Assembly: GCA_017407205.1 (NCBI GenBank)
Contig: JAFQXA010000024.1
Span: forward strand, 1 to 64,000
Direction of reading: 5' to 3'
DNA length: 64,000 bases
From: Clostridia bacterium
GTDB taxonomy: Bacteria; Bacillota; Clostridia; Christensenellales; CAG-138
Shown: positions 1 to 8,234 of the stretch, in pieces
How the letters are laid out: the number at the start of each line of letters is the position of its first letter
How positions within the stretch are numbered: position 1 is the stretch's first letter
Program-made: the position numbers and the translations under genes
The notes under the pieces: model-generated
Database searches by the model: none
What the model saw: the letters and a program-made list of their open reading frames with translations, nothing else
What the model was told of the DNA's origin: nothing

Positions 1-2680
1 AAAAGGCACAAGCCAAGTACAGCGTGTAAACAGAAGCAGTATCACTCCTAAACAGGGCGATGTCATAATTTATTTGTGGACAAGTGACAAAAATGCAGGA
101 TATACATATTCTCACACAGGTTTTGTTAAAAGTTATTCAAATGGAACAGTTTACACCATTGAGGGAAATACCACTTCGGGTAGTTCAAGCGGTGTAGTCG
201 CAAACAAGACACGTTCCTATGATTCGCAGGTAGTAGGTATCTATCGCCCTGCTTATAAAACAGTTTCCACACCTACCCCCAGTTATCCCAAGACACTTGC
301 AGACGGTGTATATTACATCGCAAGTGCATTGGATACAAAAAAAGTTATTGATGTAAACAATGGTTCTTTAGATGATAAAGCCAACATTCATCTTTGGGAC
401 CTTAACACAACAGCTGCACAAAGATTCCGTATCAAATGGGAAAACGGCTACTATACCATAACTAACATCAACTCAAATAAAGTTCTCGATATAGATGGTG
501 GTGCTACCACAAGTGGTACAAATGTGCAGCAGTACTTTGCCAACAATACCGATGCACAGAAATGGAGCATTGTCAACTTAGGAAACGGCTATTACTCTAT
601 AATAGCAAAATGCGGACTTTATTTAGACGTTAAAGGGAGTGAAACAGCAAACGGCACTAACATTCAAGTATATACCGGCAACAACACAAAAGCACAGATG
701 TTTAAGTTTATACCCGAATCAGAATGTACTCCCATGCCTTGCAGTATCTCTTTTTCGCCTGCTGAATTGACTTTGTATGAAGGCGAGACGAAAACAGTAA
801 CCGTGAATTTCAAGGGTAATGGCATTTATAAATTAGACGGTAGTGTCGGCAGCTCCCAAGTTATGCAATCAGCTAAATTTTTAAGTGTAGATTACAGCAC
901 AGGAGTTGCCAAGATTGAGTTAACCGCAAAGAAAGCCGGCACTACAACAGCAACTATACGCCTTTTGGACGGTAATCTTAACACATTGTATCAAAAATCT
1001 CTCACTATAACCGTTAAGAGCAAAGCTACGCCTACACCAAAAATAACAACCGCGCCTACAACTAAGCCTACTCCCACCCCTACGGCTAAACCTACACCTA
1101 CGCCTACACCAAAACCGTTGAGTCTTGCATTTTCAACAAATGCAGTCACCATGAATTCTGGAGAAATAAAAAATGTAACTGTTGGATTTACAGGCGAAAA
1201 GGTAAACAACTTGTCTGTAAGCGTTGAAAACCCCAATGTTTGTGATGCTTCAATAAAATTGCTGAACATTACAAACGGCAGCAGCACAATTGCTTTAACC
1301 TCAAAATCTGCAGGCACAACGCGCATTGCCGTAAGTCTTTTGGATTCATTCAATAATGTACTTCTTGAAAAAACTTTCACCGTTACAGTTAAAGCAATAA
1401 ACGTAAGTTTAAGCTTAAATCCTTCTTCTTTAAATATCGTAACCGGAGAAAGTAAGCTCGTTACCATAAACTATACGGGCAGCGGAATTTTCAAGCTCAG
1501 TTGTTATGCTAAAAACAACAGCGTTTGTTCTGCAACATGGGTCAGTGCAATGGACGGCAAAAAATCAACATTCTCAATAACAGGTCTGCAGCCCGGAAAA
1601 ACAGCCATTGTTGTTTCTGCACTTGATGCAAACAAGGAAGTTATATATCAAACGACCTTAAATGTTGCTGTATCAAATCCGTCCACACCTACTCCCAAGC
1701 CCACAGCAACACCGACCGTCAAGCCCACGGTCAAACCCACAGTTAAACCTACAGCTAAGCCTACAGCGACACCGACTATTAAACCTACGGCTAAACCCAC
1801 TCCGACCGTCAAGCCCACAGTTAAACCGCCCGTTGTAGGCACCGCACCTTTAAAGATAAGTGTCAGCAATCCCTATCCCGTAGTTGGTGAAACAATAACC
1901 GTTACTGTTTCATTTAATGGTTCAATACCCACAATTAACGTATTGGAGATCAAGTTGCCTATTGACTTAACAGCTTTTGACATCGTTGAACATTCTGCAA
2001 ACAGCTTGCTTGAATCTTTGAGCGGTACTACTTCAACCGTTACATTCCGCCCCAGCGATGCTCCTAATGAGGTGTTTTTCAACTGGGTAAACGTAAACTA
2101 TCCTATTCCGTCTTATTCAGAAGATATCTTTAGCTTTAAACTACAAGTTAAAGAATCCGGCAAATTAAATCTCGACCTTAACACAAGCTTTGCTACGGAC
2201 GGGAGTGACAGGTTCATTGAATTAACCGCATCACCCGTTGGAATCACCTGTCAGGAAAACGCTATCACTTTAAAGGAAAGCAGCGGCTTTAAAATTGACA
2301 GAGAACAAGGCTATTTGCTCGTTTCGGGGCACAACACATTTGACTTATCTTCACTCCTTGATAACTTAAGCTGCAGCAATACAGTTGTAACTGATTTGAA
2401 CGGTCAAGAAATCGCTTCTGCATCCGATTGTGTTGGGACAGGATTTAAGGTAATGACAACGGACGGCAACGGCAATGTTTGTGACGAGCTCACCGTAATC
2501 GTATTGGGTGATACAAACGGAGACGGCAGAGTTAATTCGCGAGATATAGCTACTGTTCAAAGAACGGTTGCTATGGGAGCCTCAATATCTGAGATTGCAT
2601 TTGTTGCAGCAGATACAAATTCTGACGGCAAAATCAACTCGAGAGATGTTGCCGGTATCCAGCGTATTGTAGTACGCTAA
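1..2680 (+). CDS. Secreted modular protein (5' partial): CHAP/NlpC-like end, ricin lectin, Ig-like x3, cohesin-like, dockerin
   Basis: The frame is open from base 2, so the true start lies upstream. The first readable residues (PKQGDVIIYLW, then HTGFV) look like the C-terminal half of a CHAP or NlpC/P60 cell-wall hydrolase, with the active-site His. Counting from the in-frame TTG at 74, a ricin-type beta-trefoil covers about residues 73-212, three Ig-like (Big-type) domains about 217-315, 348-440 and 441-535, with Pro/Thr/Lys linkers at about 316-345 and 536-585. A cohesin-like beta-sandwich covers about 589-735, then a dockerin-proximal domain, then a dockerin with two calcium-loop repeats (GDTNGDGRVNSRD, ADTNSDGKINSRD) to the end. 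Inference: an extracellular adaptor or wall-remodelling protein. The cohesin call rests on fold-like features only. The dockerin and ricin calls are firm. Confidence 0.85.
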   Translation, partial: KGTSQVQRVNRSSITPKQGDVIIYLWTSDKNAGYTYSHTGFVKSYSNGTVYTIEGNTTSGSSSGVVANKTRSYDSQVVGIYRPAYKTVSTPTPSYPKTLADGVYYIASALDTKKVIDVNNGSLDDKANIHLWDLNTTAAQRFRIKWENGYYTITNINSNKVLDIDGGATTSGTNVQQYFANNTDAQKWSIVNLGNGYYSIIAKCGLYLDVKGSETANGTNIQVYTGNNTKAQMFKFIPESECTPMPCSISFSPAELTLYEGETKTVTVNFKGNGIYKLDGSVGSSQVMQSAKFLSVDYSTGVAKIELTAKKAGTTTATIRLLDGNLNTLYQKSLTITVKSKATPTPKITTAPTTKPTPTPTAKPTPTPTPKPLSLAFSTNAVTMNSGEIKNVTVGFTGEKVNNLSVSVENPNVCDASIKLLNITNGSSTIALTSKSAGTTRIAVSLLDSFNNVLLEKTFTVTVKAINVSLSLNPSSLNIVTGESKLVTINYTGSGIFKLSCYAKNNSVCSATWVSAMDGKKSTFSITGLQPGKTAIVVSALDANKEVIYQTTLNVAVSNPSTPTPKPTATPTVKPTVKPTVKPTAKPTATPTIKPTAKPTPTVKPTVKPPVVGTAPLKISVSNPYPVVGETITVTVSFNGSIPTINVLEIKLPIDLTAFDIVEHSANSLLESLSGTTSTVTFRPSDAPNEVFFNWVNVNYPIPSYSEDIFSFKLQVKESGKLNLDLNTSFATDGSDRFIELTASPVGITCQENAITLKESSGFKIDREQGYLLVSGHNTFDLSSLLDNLSCSNTVVTDLNGQEIASASDCVGTGFKVMTTDGNGNVCDELTVIVLGDTNGDGRVNSRDIATVQRTVAMGASISEIAFVAADTNSDGKINSRDVAGIQRIVVR

Positions 2681-2700
2681 CAGCCAATTTTCATCGCAAA

Positions 2701-2724
2701 AAAGCGGCATTTGCCGCTTTTTTG
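2701..2724 (+). terminator. Intrinsic terminator after the ricin/cohesin/dockerin gene
   Basis: A 6-bp GCGGCA/TGCCGC stem with a TT loop is flanked by A4 on the left and T6 on the right, 20 bases after the stop codon. Confidence 0.85.
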
Positions 2725-2831
2725 CTTTAATTCTTGAACTTTTTAATAACGATCAGATGATTTTGTTTACGGCAAGTATTACATAATGTACCATAAACAT
2801 GATTTTTTATGTTTTTTGCGAGGATTTTTGT

Positions 2832-4367
2832 GTGATTTCTTTTAATCCGAAGCTTGTCAAAAATTCAATAGCACTCTTGCTTGCACTTTTGTGCTTTTCT
2901 TTGCCGTGCCTGCGTGTTGAGGCAAGCGCTGAATGCGTCCCTTTTTCAAACGGTACCGACAGCGTTACGGTGTCAGGCGTTGAGTATTTTATTGATGCAG
3001 ATAATGAGGATAATCTTTGCACAAATGAGGATGTTTTGCTTGAGGAGCACATAATTTCACTTGCAAAGAGCCATACAATAATTTATATGCTCGTTTATGA
3101 AAACGGAGCAAGCTCACTTTCCAGTTTTGATACGCGTGATAAGACTTTTAAAACGCTTGTTCTGTTTGAAAGTTTGGTTACAAGCTTTGCGGTATTGAAT
3201 CAGAATATCTATTTTGTGCTTAACGGTGATATTGCATTTTATAACATAGTTACGGCAAGAACCGAGATCTTGAAGGCTTCATGCGATGCTGAACTCCTTT
3301 ATTTTTCAAGCCCTTTAACTCTTAAGTATTACAGCAAGTCAAGAGGTCTTTCGGCAATTCGTCTTGACGGTATAGTTATGGACAGTGACAAAAAAGAAAA
3401 TGACGATGTATATGTTCCGAGGCTCACAGCGCCTGAAAAAGACGACCCCTATTATACAACGCTTAACCCTTTGCATCGCGGTGGCTACGGCATGGTGCCA
3501 AACGGCGGCAACTGCACTTGCTATGCTTACGGAAGAAGCTATGAGAATTTGGGCTATGACCCAAAGCTTTGTACGCGCGCGGCCGGCAAGTGGTACGCTT
3601 ATAACAAGGAAGAAGGCACTTATGCTTACGGCTCAGAGCCCGCCCTCGGTGCTGTTGCAGTCTGGACAAAGTCCGGCGGTGACGGACACGTTGCAGTCGT
3701 TGAGATAATTGACGGTGATACCGTAATCACCTCAGAATCGGGCTGGCAGACGTTTTATTTCAAGACGGTAACACGGTATGCCTCGGACTCAAACTTCAGC
3801 GCAAGCTCGTCCTATTCATTTGTAGGCTTCATCTATGTAATGGGGCATCCCAAGTCGGGCGACGGCACAACTGATATTAAGTTCGACTCACTCTCACTCC
3901 CCAATAATTTAAGGTGCGGTTCACCCTTCACGCTCCGAGGAAGCATTGTGAGCGTAAACTCACCGCTTACAAGCGTTTCTGCCCACATCACGGATAGCGA
4001 AGGCAACATCGTGCTTTCAAAAGAGGTTGAGCCCAATACATATTTTTATATGCTTCGCTCAAGCGAGATTGATTCTGCAATGACATTTGGAACACTCATG
4101 CCCGATGACTATATTTTGCATTACTCGGCAGAAGCGGAGGACGGCACGCTTGGCGCGTTCATGCATCCTTTCACAGTTGAAGAAGCCATGGAGCTTATTG
4201 GCGACATAAATGCCGACGGCACAATAAACTCACGCGACCTTGCACGCCTGCAAAGAGCAGTTTCAAGTGATATCTCAGAAGAAAAAATTTCTGCATTTGA
4301 TGTTGACAAAAACGGCAAGCTCGATTCACGAGACATTGCCGCCCTGCAAAGACTTATTTTTGCATAA
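2832..4367 (+). CDS. Secreted CHAP-domain amidase-like protein with C-terminal dockerin
   Basis: The start is uncertain. An ATG at 2799 gives 522 residues but has no ribosome binding site and an odd aromatic N-terminus. The in-frame GTG at 2832 has GCGAGG eight bases upstream and yields a normal signal peptide (Lys-rich start, hydrophobic core, then VEASA), so I chose it. A weak TTTACG-N17-TACCAT promoter at 2766-2794 would start the RNA beyond 2799, which agrees. The central region has the CHAP signature: NCTCYAYGR with the catalytic Cys and GHVAVV with the His. A possible sensor-like segment lies before it and a beta-rich domain after it. The C-terminus is a dockerin with two loops (GDINADGTINSRD, DVDKNGKLDSRD). 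Expected role: peptidoglycan amidase or endopeptidase displayed through dockerin-cohesin contact. Confidence 0.85.
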   Translation: MISFNPKLVKNSIALLLALLCFSLPCLRVEASAECVPFSNGTDSVTVSGVEYFIDADNEDNLCTNEDVLLEEHIISLAKSHTIIYMLVYENGASSLSSFDTRDKTFKTLVLFESLVTSFAVLNQNIYFVLNGDIAFYNIVTARTEILKASCDAELLYFSSPLTLKYYSKSRGLSAIRLDGIVMDSDKKENDDVYVPRLTAPEKDDPYYTTLNPLHRGGYGMVPNGGNCTCYAYGRSYENLGYDPKLCTRAAGKWYAYNKEEGTYAYGSEPALGAVAVWTKSGGDGHVAVVEIIDGDTVITSESGWQTFYFKTVTRYASDSNFSASSSYSFVGFIYVMGHPKSGDGTTDIKFDSLSLPNNLRCGSPFTLRGSIVSVNSPLTSVSAHITDSEGNIVLSKEVEPNTYFYMLRSSEIDSAMTFGTLMPDDYILHYSAEAEDGTLGAFMHPFTVEEAMELIGDINADGTINSRDLARLQRAVSSDISEEKISAFDVDKNGKLDSRDIAALQRLIFA

Positions 4368-4395
4368 TAAAGATTATTATATTTTAAAGAAGCAG

Positions 4396-4426
4396 AAAAA
4401 ACCAACGTTTTTTAGTTGGTTTTTTT
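4396..4426. terminator. Bidirectional intrinsic terminator
   Basis: An 11-bp stem, AAAAAACCAAC pairing with GTTGGTTTTTT, with an 8-base loop lies between the convergent CHAP-dockerin and rpsT genes. It has T runs on both strands. Confidence 0.85.
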
Positions 4427-4455
4427 ATTATCTATTCAATTACAGCAAATAAAGA

Positions 4456-4725
4456 TTACTTAGCTGCAGCGTACTTAACTGTCAACTGAGCCTTTTTGCG
4501 TGATGCAGCGTTCTTATGGATAACGCCCTTTGAAGCAGCCTTGTCTACCATGCTTACAGCGTTTGTGTAAGCTGAATCCAAAGCGGACTTATCATCACTT
4601 GCTACTACCTGATCGAAGGACTTAACAGCCGTCTTCATGCGGGAAGTAATCATACGGTTACGAAGGTTCTTTTTTGCTGTTACGCTTACGCGCTTTAATG
4701 CTGACTTATGGTTTGCCACAATCAT
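4456..4725 (-). CDS. rpsT: 30S ribosomal protein S20
   Basis: An 89-residue basic protein with the S20 pattern: MIVANHKSALKRV at the start, a Lys/Arg-rich helix (KKNLRNRMITSRMKTA), and a C-terminal helix with GVIHKNAASRKKAQL. It binds 16S rRNA in the small subunit. The open frame extends 20 codons further upstream, but the ATG at 4725 has AGGAG directly before it and gives the normal family length. It is transcribed away from gpr. The rpsT-gpr-spoIIP neighbourhood is a well-known arrangement in spore formers. Confidence 0.97.
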   Translation of the reverse strand: MIVANHKSALKRVSVTAKKNLRNRMITSRMKTAVKSFDQVVASDDKSALDSAYTNAVSMVDKAASKGVIHKNAASRKKAQLTVKYAAAK

Positions 4726-4756
4726 TATCTCCTGTCTTTTTTCTCGAACATTCGAA

Positions 4757-4785
4757 ATTATACCACGCAATTCCATACTTTGCAA
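4757..4785 (-). promoter_or_regulatory. Sigma-A-type promoter of rpsT
   Basis: On the minus strand TTGCAA, a 17-base spacer and TATAAT lie about 30 bases upstream of the rpsT start. Confidence 0.75.
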
Positions 4786-4854
4786 GTGATATTATCAATA
4801 ATAATCACCTTTTTTGCAAAGAATATTTACAAATAACAAAAAAGGAGAGAAAAT

Positions 4855-5772
4855 ATGGCAATTTATACCGATTTGGCTCTTGAATCGAGGGAATTAAACC
4901 CCGATCTTGAGGGTGTTACAGAGGAAAACATAAGTCTCGACCGCATCAGTATTTCACGCATTGCAATCACTACAAGGGAGGCCGCACAGAAGCTTGAAAA
5001 GTGTATTGGCAACTACATAACGCTCGATGCACCTGACCTTTCCGCCCGTCCGCTTGATTTATTTGAAGAAATGACAAACACCTTAACAAGCGAGCTTTCA
5101 AATTTCACTGACAAATTAAATGACGATGCAACAATTTTAGTCGTAGGCTTGGGGAACCGTTACATAACTCCCGATTCTTTGGGTCCAAAAGTTGCAGAGC
5201 AGGTATATGTAACAAGGCAGATAACAGCCTATCTTCCCGACGCCATGGATCATCCATTGCGTGCTGTATGCGCCCTTACTCCCGGCGTTATGGGTGTAAC
5301 AGGTGTTGAGACGCTTGAGATAGTAAAAGGCGTTGTAAAGAGCATACGTCCCGATTTGGTCATTGCAGTTGATGCACTCGCTTCAAGGCGGACGGACAGG
5401 ATTTGCACAACGCTCCAGATAACCGATACGGGCATAAGCCCCGGCTCAGGCATAGGCAACACCCGTGCAGGGATAACACGGGATGTACTGGGTGTTCCTG
5501 TCATTGCAATAGGTGTTCCGCTTGTTGTGTTTGCATCAACAATTGCCAAGGATACAATAAGCATGATTGCAGACGAGACAGGGCTTCACCGTGACGAAGA
5601 AAAGCTTTTAAAGCTTGCCGACAAAGTCATAAACGAAAACATCGGGCCCATGATAGTAACACCCAAGGACATCGACAGTGTTGTCTCGGATATGGCGAAA
5701 ATAATAGCGGATTCCATGAACCGAGCATTTTTCAGAAATCATTATGATGAAGTTCGTTCATTGATTGCTTAG
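4855..5772 (+). CDS. gpr: Spore germination protease GPR
   Basis: A 305-residue endopeptidase that degrades small acid-soluble spore proteins at germination. It is made in the forespore as a zymogen. Family signatures are clear: the N-terminal TDLALESRE stretch, GLGNRYITPDSLGP and VIAVDALASR, which hold the two aspartates known to be catalytic in the Bacillus enzyme, and the Gly-rich GISPGSGIGN segment. The length is slightly below the Bacillus enzyme (about 370), as is common in Clostridia. The ATG is preceded by AAAGGAGAG at good spacing. It lies between divergent rpsT and downstream spoIIP. I could not find a convincing sigma-G promoter by eye. Confidence 0.96.
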   Translation: MAIYTDLALESRELNPDLEGVTEENISLDRISISRIAITTREAAQKLEKCIGNYITLDAPDLSARPLDLFEEMTNTLTSELSNFTDKLNDDATILVVGLGNRYITPDSLGPKVAEQVYVTRQITAYLPDAMDHPLRAVCALTPGVMGVTGVETLEIVKGVVKSIRPDLVIAVDALASRRTDRICTTLQITDTGISPGSGIGNTRAGITRDVLGVPVIAIGVPLVVFASTIAKDTISMIADETGLHRDEEKLLKLADKVINENIGPMIVTPKDIDSVVSDMAKIIADSMNRAFFRNHYDEVRSLIA

Positions 5773-5783
5773 AATATTCCTCC

Positions 5784-5819
5784 CCCCTCTTGCATAAGTT
5801 TTTTGCAAAAGGGGTTTTT
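5784..5819 (+). terminator. Terminator hairpin between gpr and spoIIP; its 3' arm holds the spoIIP ribosome binding site
   Basis: CCCCTCTTGCA pairs with TGCAAAAGGGG (one C-A mismatch, 9-base loop), followed by five T residues. The AAAAGGGG arm is the only Shine-Dalgarno-like sequence before the spoIIP ATG at 5824. Confidence 0.7.
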
Positions 5820-5823
5820 ATAT

Positions 5824-6792
5824 ATGCAAAAGAAATGTACACACAAAAAAATAAGCTTTAAAAGTCTTTTGGCCTTAACATATGCATCAACGGCTTTCAT
5901 CTGCGTTTTAACGCTTCTTATTCAGGCATCTTTAAATAAACACGATATTTTCTTTGAACTCTTATCATTAAAGGTTCCGTTCATTTACGGTGTTGAAGAT
6001 CTTGAAAAAATCGAGGAGATTGAGGAAAACGGTTCTTCACCATCAAGCGACAAGCTTTTAATGGAGCTTGTAGGCAAGACTGAAATCAAGAGTCTTTCAA
6101 ACAAAAACGCATTGAAACCCACAATTCTAATATACCACACCCACGCTACAGAAGCTTACACGCCCACAAAGGGCTACGAATACGAAGCTACAACAGCATG
6201 GCGCACAAATGACGAGAGCAGAAGCGTTCTGGCAGTCGGCGAAGAGCTTTATAAAATTCTGACCGAAAAATATGGTTTTTGTGTTATTCACGACAAAACA
6301 AATCACGAACCACCCAAGCTTTCGTCTGCTTACTCACGCTCCGTTTTGACGATGGAGGATTACAAGAAAAAATATCCGTCGATAGAGGTGTTTATCGATG
6401 TGCACCGTGATGCTTACGGCAAGGACGAGGGCGGTATGGACGATATTGCAAAAGTTGACGGCAAGGAATGTGCACGACTTATGTTTGTTGTAGGCACAGG
6501 CAAGGGTGCAACGGGAAGCGGTTTCGGCGAAATGCCCGACTTTGAATCAAACTACGCCTTGGCTGAAAACATAACGAACAGATTAAACGATATAAATCCG
6601 AATCTCACCCGCAAAATTCGCGTAAAAACAGGAAGATACAATCAGCACGTAAGCGATAAGTGTCTTTTGGTCGAAGTTGGGCACAACGCAAACTCGCTTC
6701 ATCAGGCATTAAACTCAGTAGAATATCTTGCAAGTGCAATAAATGATGCTCTCACTCTCCCAACAGTAAAGGAGCTTGACTTTTCTGCCTGA
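5824..6792 (+). CDS. spoIIP: Stage II sporulation protein P (SpoIIP)
   Basis: A membrane-anchored peptidoglycan amidase/endopeptidase. In the family it works with SpoIID and SpoIIM to thin septal wall during engulfment, on the mother-cell side. A Lys-rich start is followed by one transmembrane segment (about residues 13-36), then the periplasmic catalytic domain. Metal-ligand motifs include HTHATEAY, a Glu-containing stretch and DVHRDA, and the C-terminal VEVGHNANS motif is typical. The frame can be extended to a TTG at 5803, but that falls inside the hairpin. The ATG at 5824 has AGGGG nine bases before it. The length of 322 residues is normal for the family. Confidence 0.96.
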   Translation: MQKKCTHKKISFKSLLALTYASTAFICVLTLLIQASLNKHDIFFELLSLKVPFIYGVEDLEKIEEIEENGSSPSSDKLLMELVGKTEIKSLSNKNALKPTILIYHTHATEAYTPTKGYEYEATTAWRTNDESRSVLAVGEELYKILTEKYGFCVIHDKTNHEPPKLSSAYSRSVLTMEDYKKKYPSIEVFIDVHRDAYGKDEGGMDDIAKVDGKECARLMFVVGTGKGATGSGFGEMPDFESNYALAENITNRLNDINPNLTRKIRVKTGRYNQHVSDKCLLVEVGHNANSLHQALNSVEYLASAINDALTLPTVKELDFSA

Positions 6793-6795
6793 AGC

Positions 6796-6824
6796 TTGAC
6801 ATAAACCCACTTTAGTAATATATT
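6796..6824 (+). promoter_or_regulatory. Strong sigma-A-type promoter of the MATE gene
   Basis: TTGACA, a 17-base spacer and TATATT lie just after the spoIIP stop, about 40 bases upstream of the MATE start codon. Confidence 0.75.
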
Positions 6825-6862
6825 CCTATATTGTACTTATTGTATAATATCAGGAATATAAA

Positions 6863-8194
6863 ATGCGAATTCAATTATCCGACCATTTTTCATACTCAAG
6901 GCTTTTACGCTTCACATTGCCGTCAATCATCATGATGGTTTTTACATCAATCTACGGTGTTGTTGACGGAATATTTGTCTCAAATTACACAGGAACAACC
7001 TCCTTTGCGGCAGTAAACATCATATGGCCTTTTCTTCAGGGCTTGAGTGCTGTCGGCTTCATGATAGGAACGGGCGGAAGTGCACTCGTTGCAAAGCTTT
7101 TGGGCGAGGGTGACAACAAAAAGGCAAACGAAACTTTTTCCATGCTCGTATACGCTTCATGCATATTAAGTCTTGCTTTGTCCGCACTTTCATTTATATT
7201 CATGGACAAAATCGCAATGCTTTTAGGTGCCGAGGGCAATATGATAGGAGATTGCGTTTTATACGGCCGTATTTTGGTCTGTGCGTTGCCTTTCTTTATG
7301 TTCCAAGCAGTTTTCCAAAGCTTCCTCATAACCGCTGAAAAGCCGAAATTAGGGCTTGTAATAACCGTTGTTGCAGGCGTTACCAACATTATAGGCGATG
7401 CTTTGTTTGTCGGCGTGTTCAAGTGGGGACTTTCAGGTGCTGCACTTGCAACGGCACTCAGCCAGTTCATAGGCGGAGCAATACCGCTTTACTATTTTGT
7501 TTCTTCAAAAAATGATTCGCTTCTGCATCTCGGCAAGGCTCGCTTTGACGCAAGGTCATTTTTAAAAGCAAGCTCAAACGGCGTATCCGAAATGACGACA
7601 AACCTTTCCATGTCGATAGTTTCAATACTTTACAACTTGAAACTCATGGCGATAGCAGGCGAAAACGGGGTTGCGGCATACGGTGTTATCATGTACTTAA
7701 ACTTTGTATTCGTTTCAATATTCCTCGGGTATTCGCTTGGCTTTGCACCCATAGTAAGCTTTAATTTCGGTGCTCAAAATCATGATGAATTAAAAAGCAT
7801 TTTCAAAAAAAGTACGGTTATATTTATAGTGTCGGGGTTTTCCATGCTCCTTATCGGCATACTCGCCTCCTCGCCCCTGTCCGCCTCATTTGTCGGCTAT
7901 GACCGTGTGCTTTTTGAAATGACTAAGCGCGGAATGATAATTTACTGTATCTCTTTCATCTTTTCCGGAATCAACATTTTTGCCTCGTCATTCTTCACGG
8001 CACTCAACAACGGCTTGATTTCCGCTGTAATCTCGCTTTCAAGAACATTTTTCTTCCAGATAATCGCAATAAGCGTTCTGCCCGTTTTCTGGGGACTTGA
8101 CGGCATCTGGTTTTCCGTCGTTGTTGCAGAAGGCATCTCCCTTTTGATATCCGTTTTCTTCCTCGTTAAAATGAGAAAGCGATATAATTACTGA
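6863..8194 (+). CDS. MATE-family multidrug/toxin efflux transporter
   Basis: A 443-residue integral membrane protein with about 12 hydrophobic segments in two homologous halves. MATE features: an N-terminal LPSIIMMVFTSIYGVVDGIFVSN helix region, GTGGSALVAKLLGEGD after helix 2, and the matching GYSLGFAPIVSFNFGA loop in the second half. The family couples Na+ or H+ influx to export of cationic compounds. The substrate cannot be told from sequence. It has its own promoter and is followed by a hairpin shared with the convergent regulator gene, so it is probably monocistronic. Confidence 0.93.
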   Translation: MRIQLSDHFSYSRLLRFTLPSIIMMVFTSIYGVVDGIFVSNYTGTTSFAAVNIIWPFLQGLSAVGFMIGTGGSALVAKLLGEGDNKKANETFSMLVYASCILSLALSALSFIFMDKIAMLLGAEGNMIGDCVLYGRILVCALPFFMFQAVFQSFLITAEKPKLGLVITVVAGVTNIIGDALFVGVFKWGLSGAALATALSQFIGGAIPLYYFVSSKNDSLLHLGKARFDARSFLKASSNGVSEMTTNLSMSIVSILYNLKLMAIAGENGVAAYGVIMYLNFVFVSIFLGYSLGFAPIVSFNFGAQNHDELKSIFKKSTVIFIVSGFSMLLIGILASSPLSASFVGYDRVLFEMTKRGMIIYCISFIFSGINIFASSFFTALNNGLISAVISLSRTFFFQIIAISVLPVFWGLDGIWFSVVVAEGISLLISVFFLVKMRKRYNY

Positions 8195-8205
8195 ATGTAT
8201 TACCA

Positions 8206-8229
8206 AAGCCGACCTTGCAAGGTCGGCTT
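8206..8229. terminator. Hairpin between convergent MATE and LuxR-type genes
   Basis: AAGCCGACCT and AGGTCGGCTT form a perfect 10-bp stem with a TGCA loop. A CGCTTTT stretch follows on the plus strand, so the T run is interrupted. Confidence 0.65.
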
Positions 8230-8234
8230 CGCTT

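Noticed and set aside
991-1869. Minus-strand Val/Gly-rich open frames opposite the first gene
   Set aside because: They are antisense shadows of the Pro/Thr/Lys linkers and Ig-like domains; repetitive composition, no ribosome binding site. The same applies to 43972-44253, 47078-47572 and 62052-62234 opposite other PT linkers.
3385-3708. Second plus-strand frame of 107 codons inside the CHAP-dockerin gene
   Set aside because: Out-of-frame shadow; the CHAP motifs are in the other frame.
6843-6848. Second TATAAT close to the MATE start
   Set aside because: No -35 partner at 16-18 bases and it would leave almost no leader; TTGACA-N17-TATATT upstream is far better.
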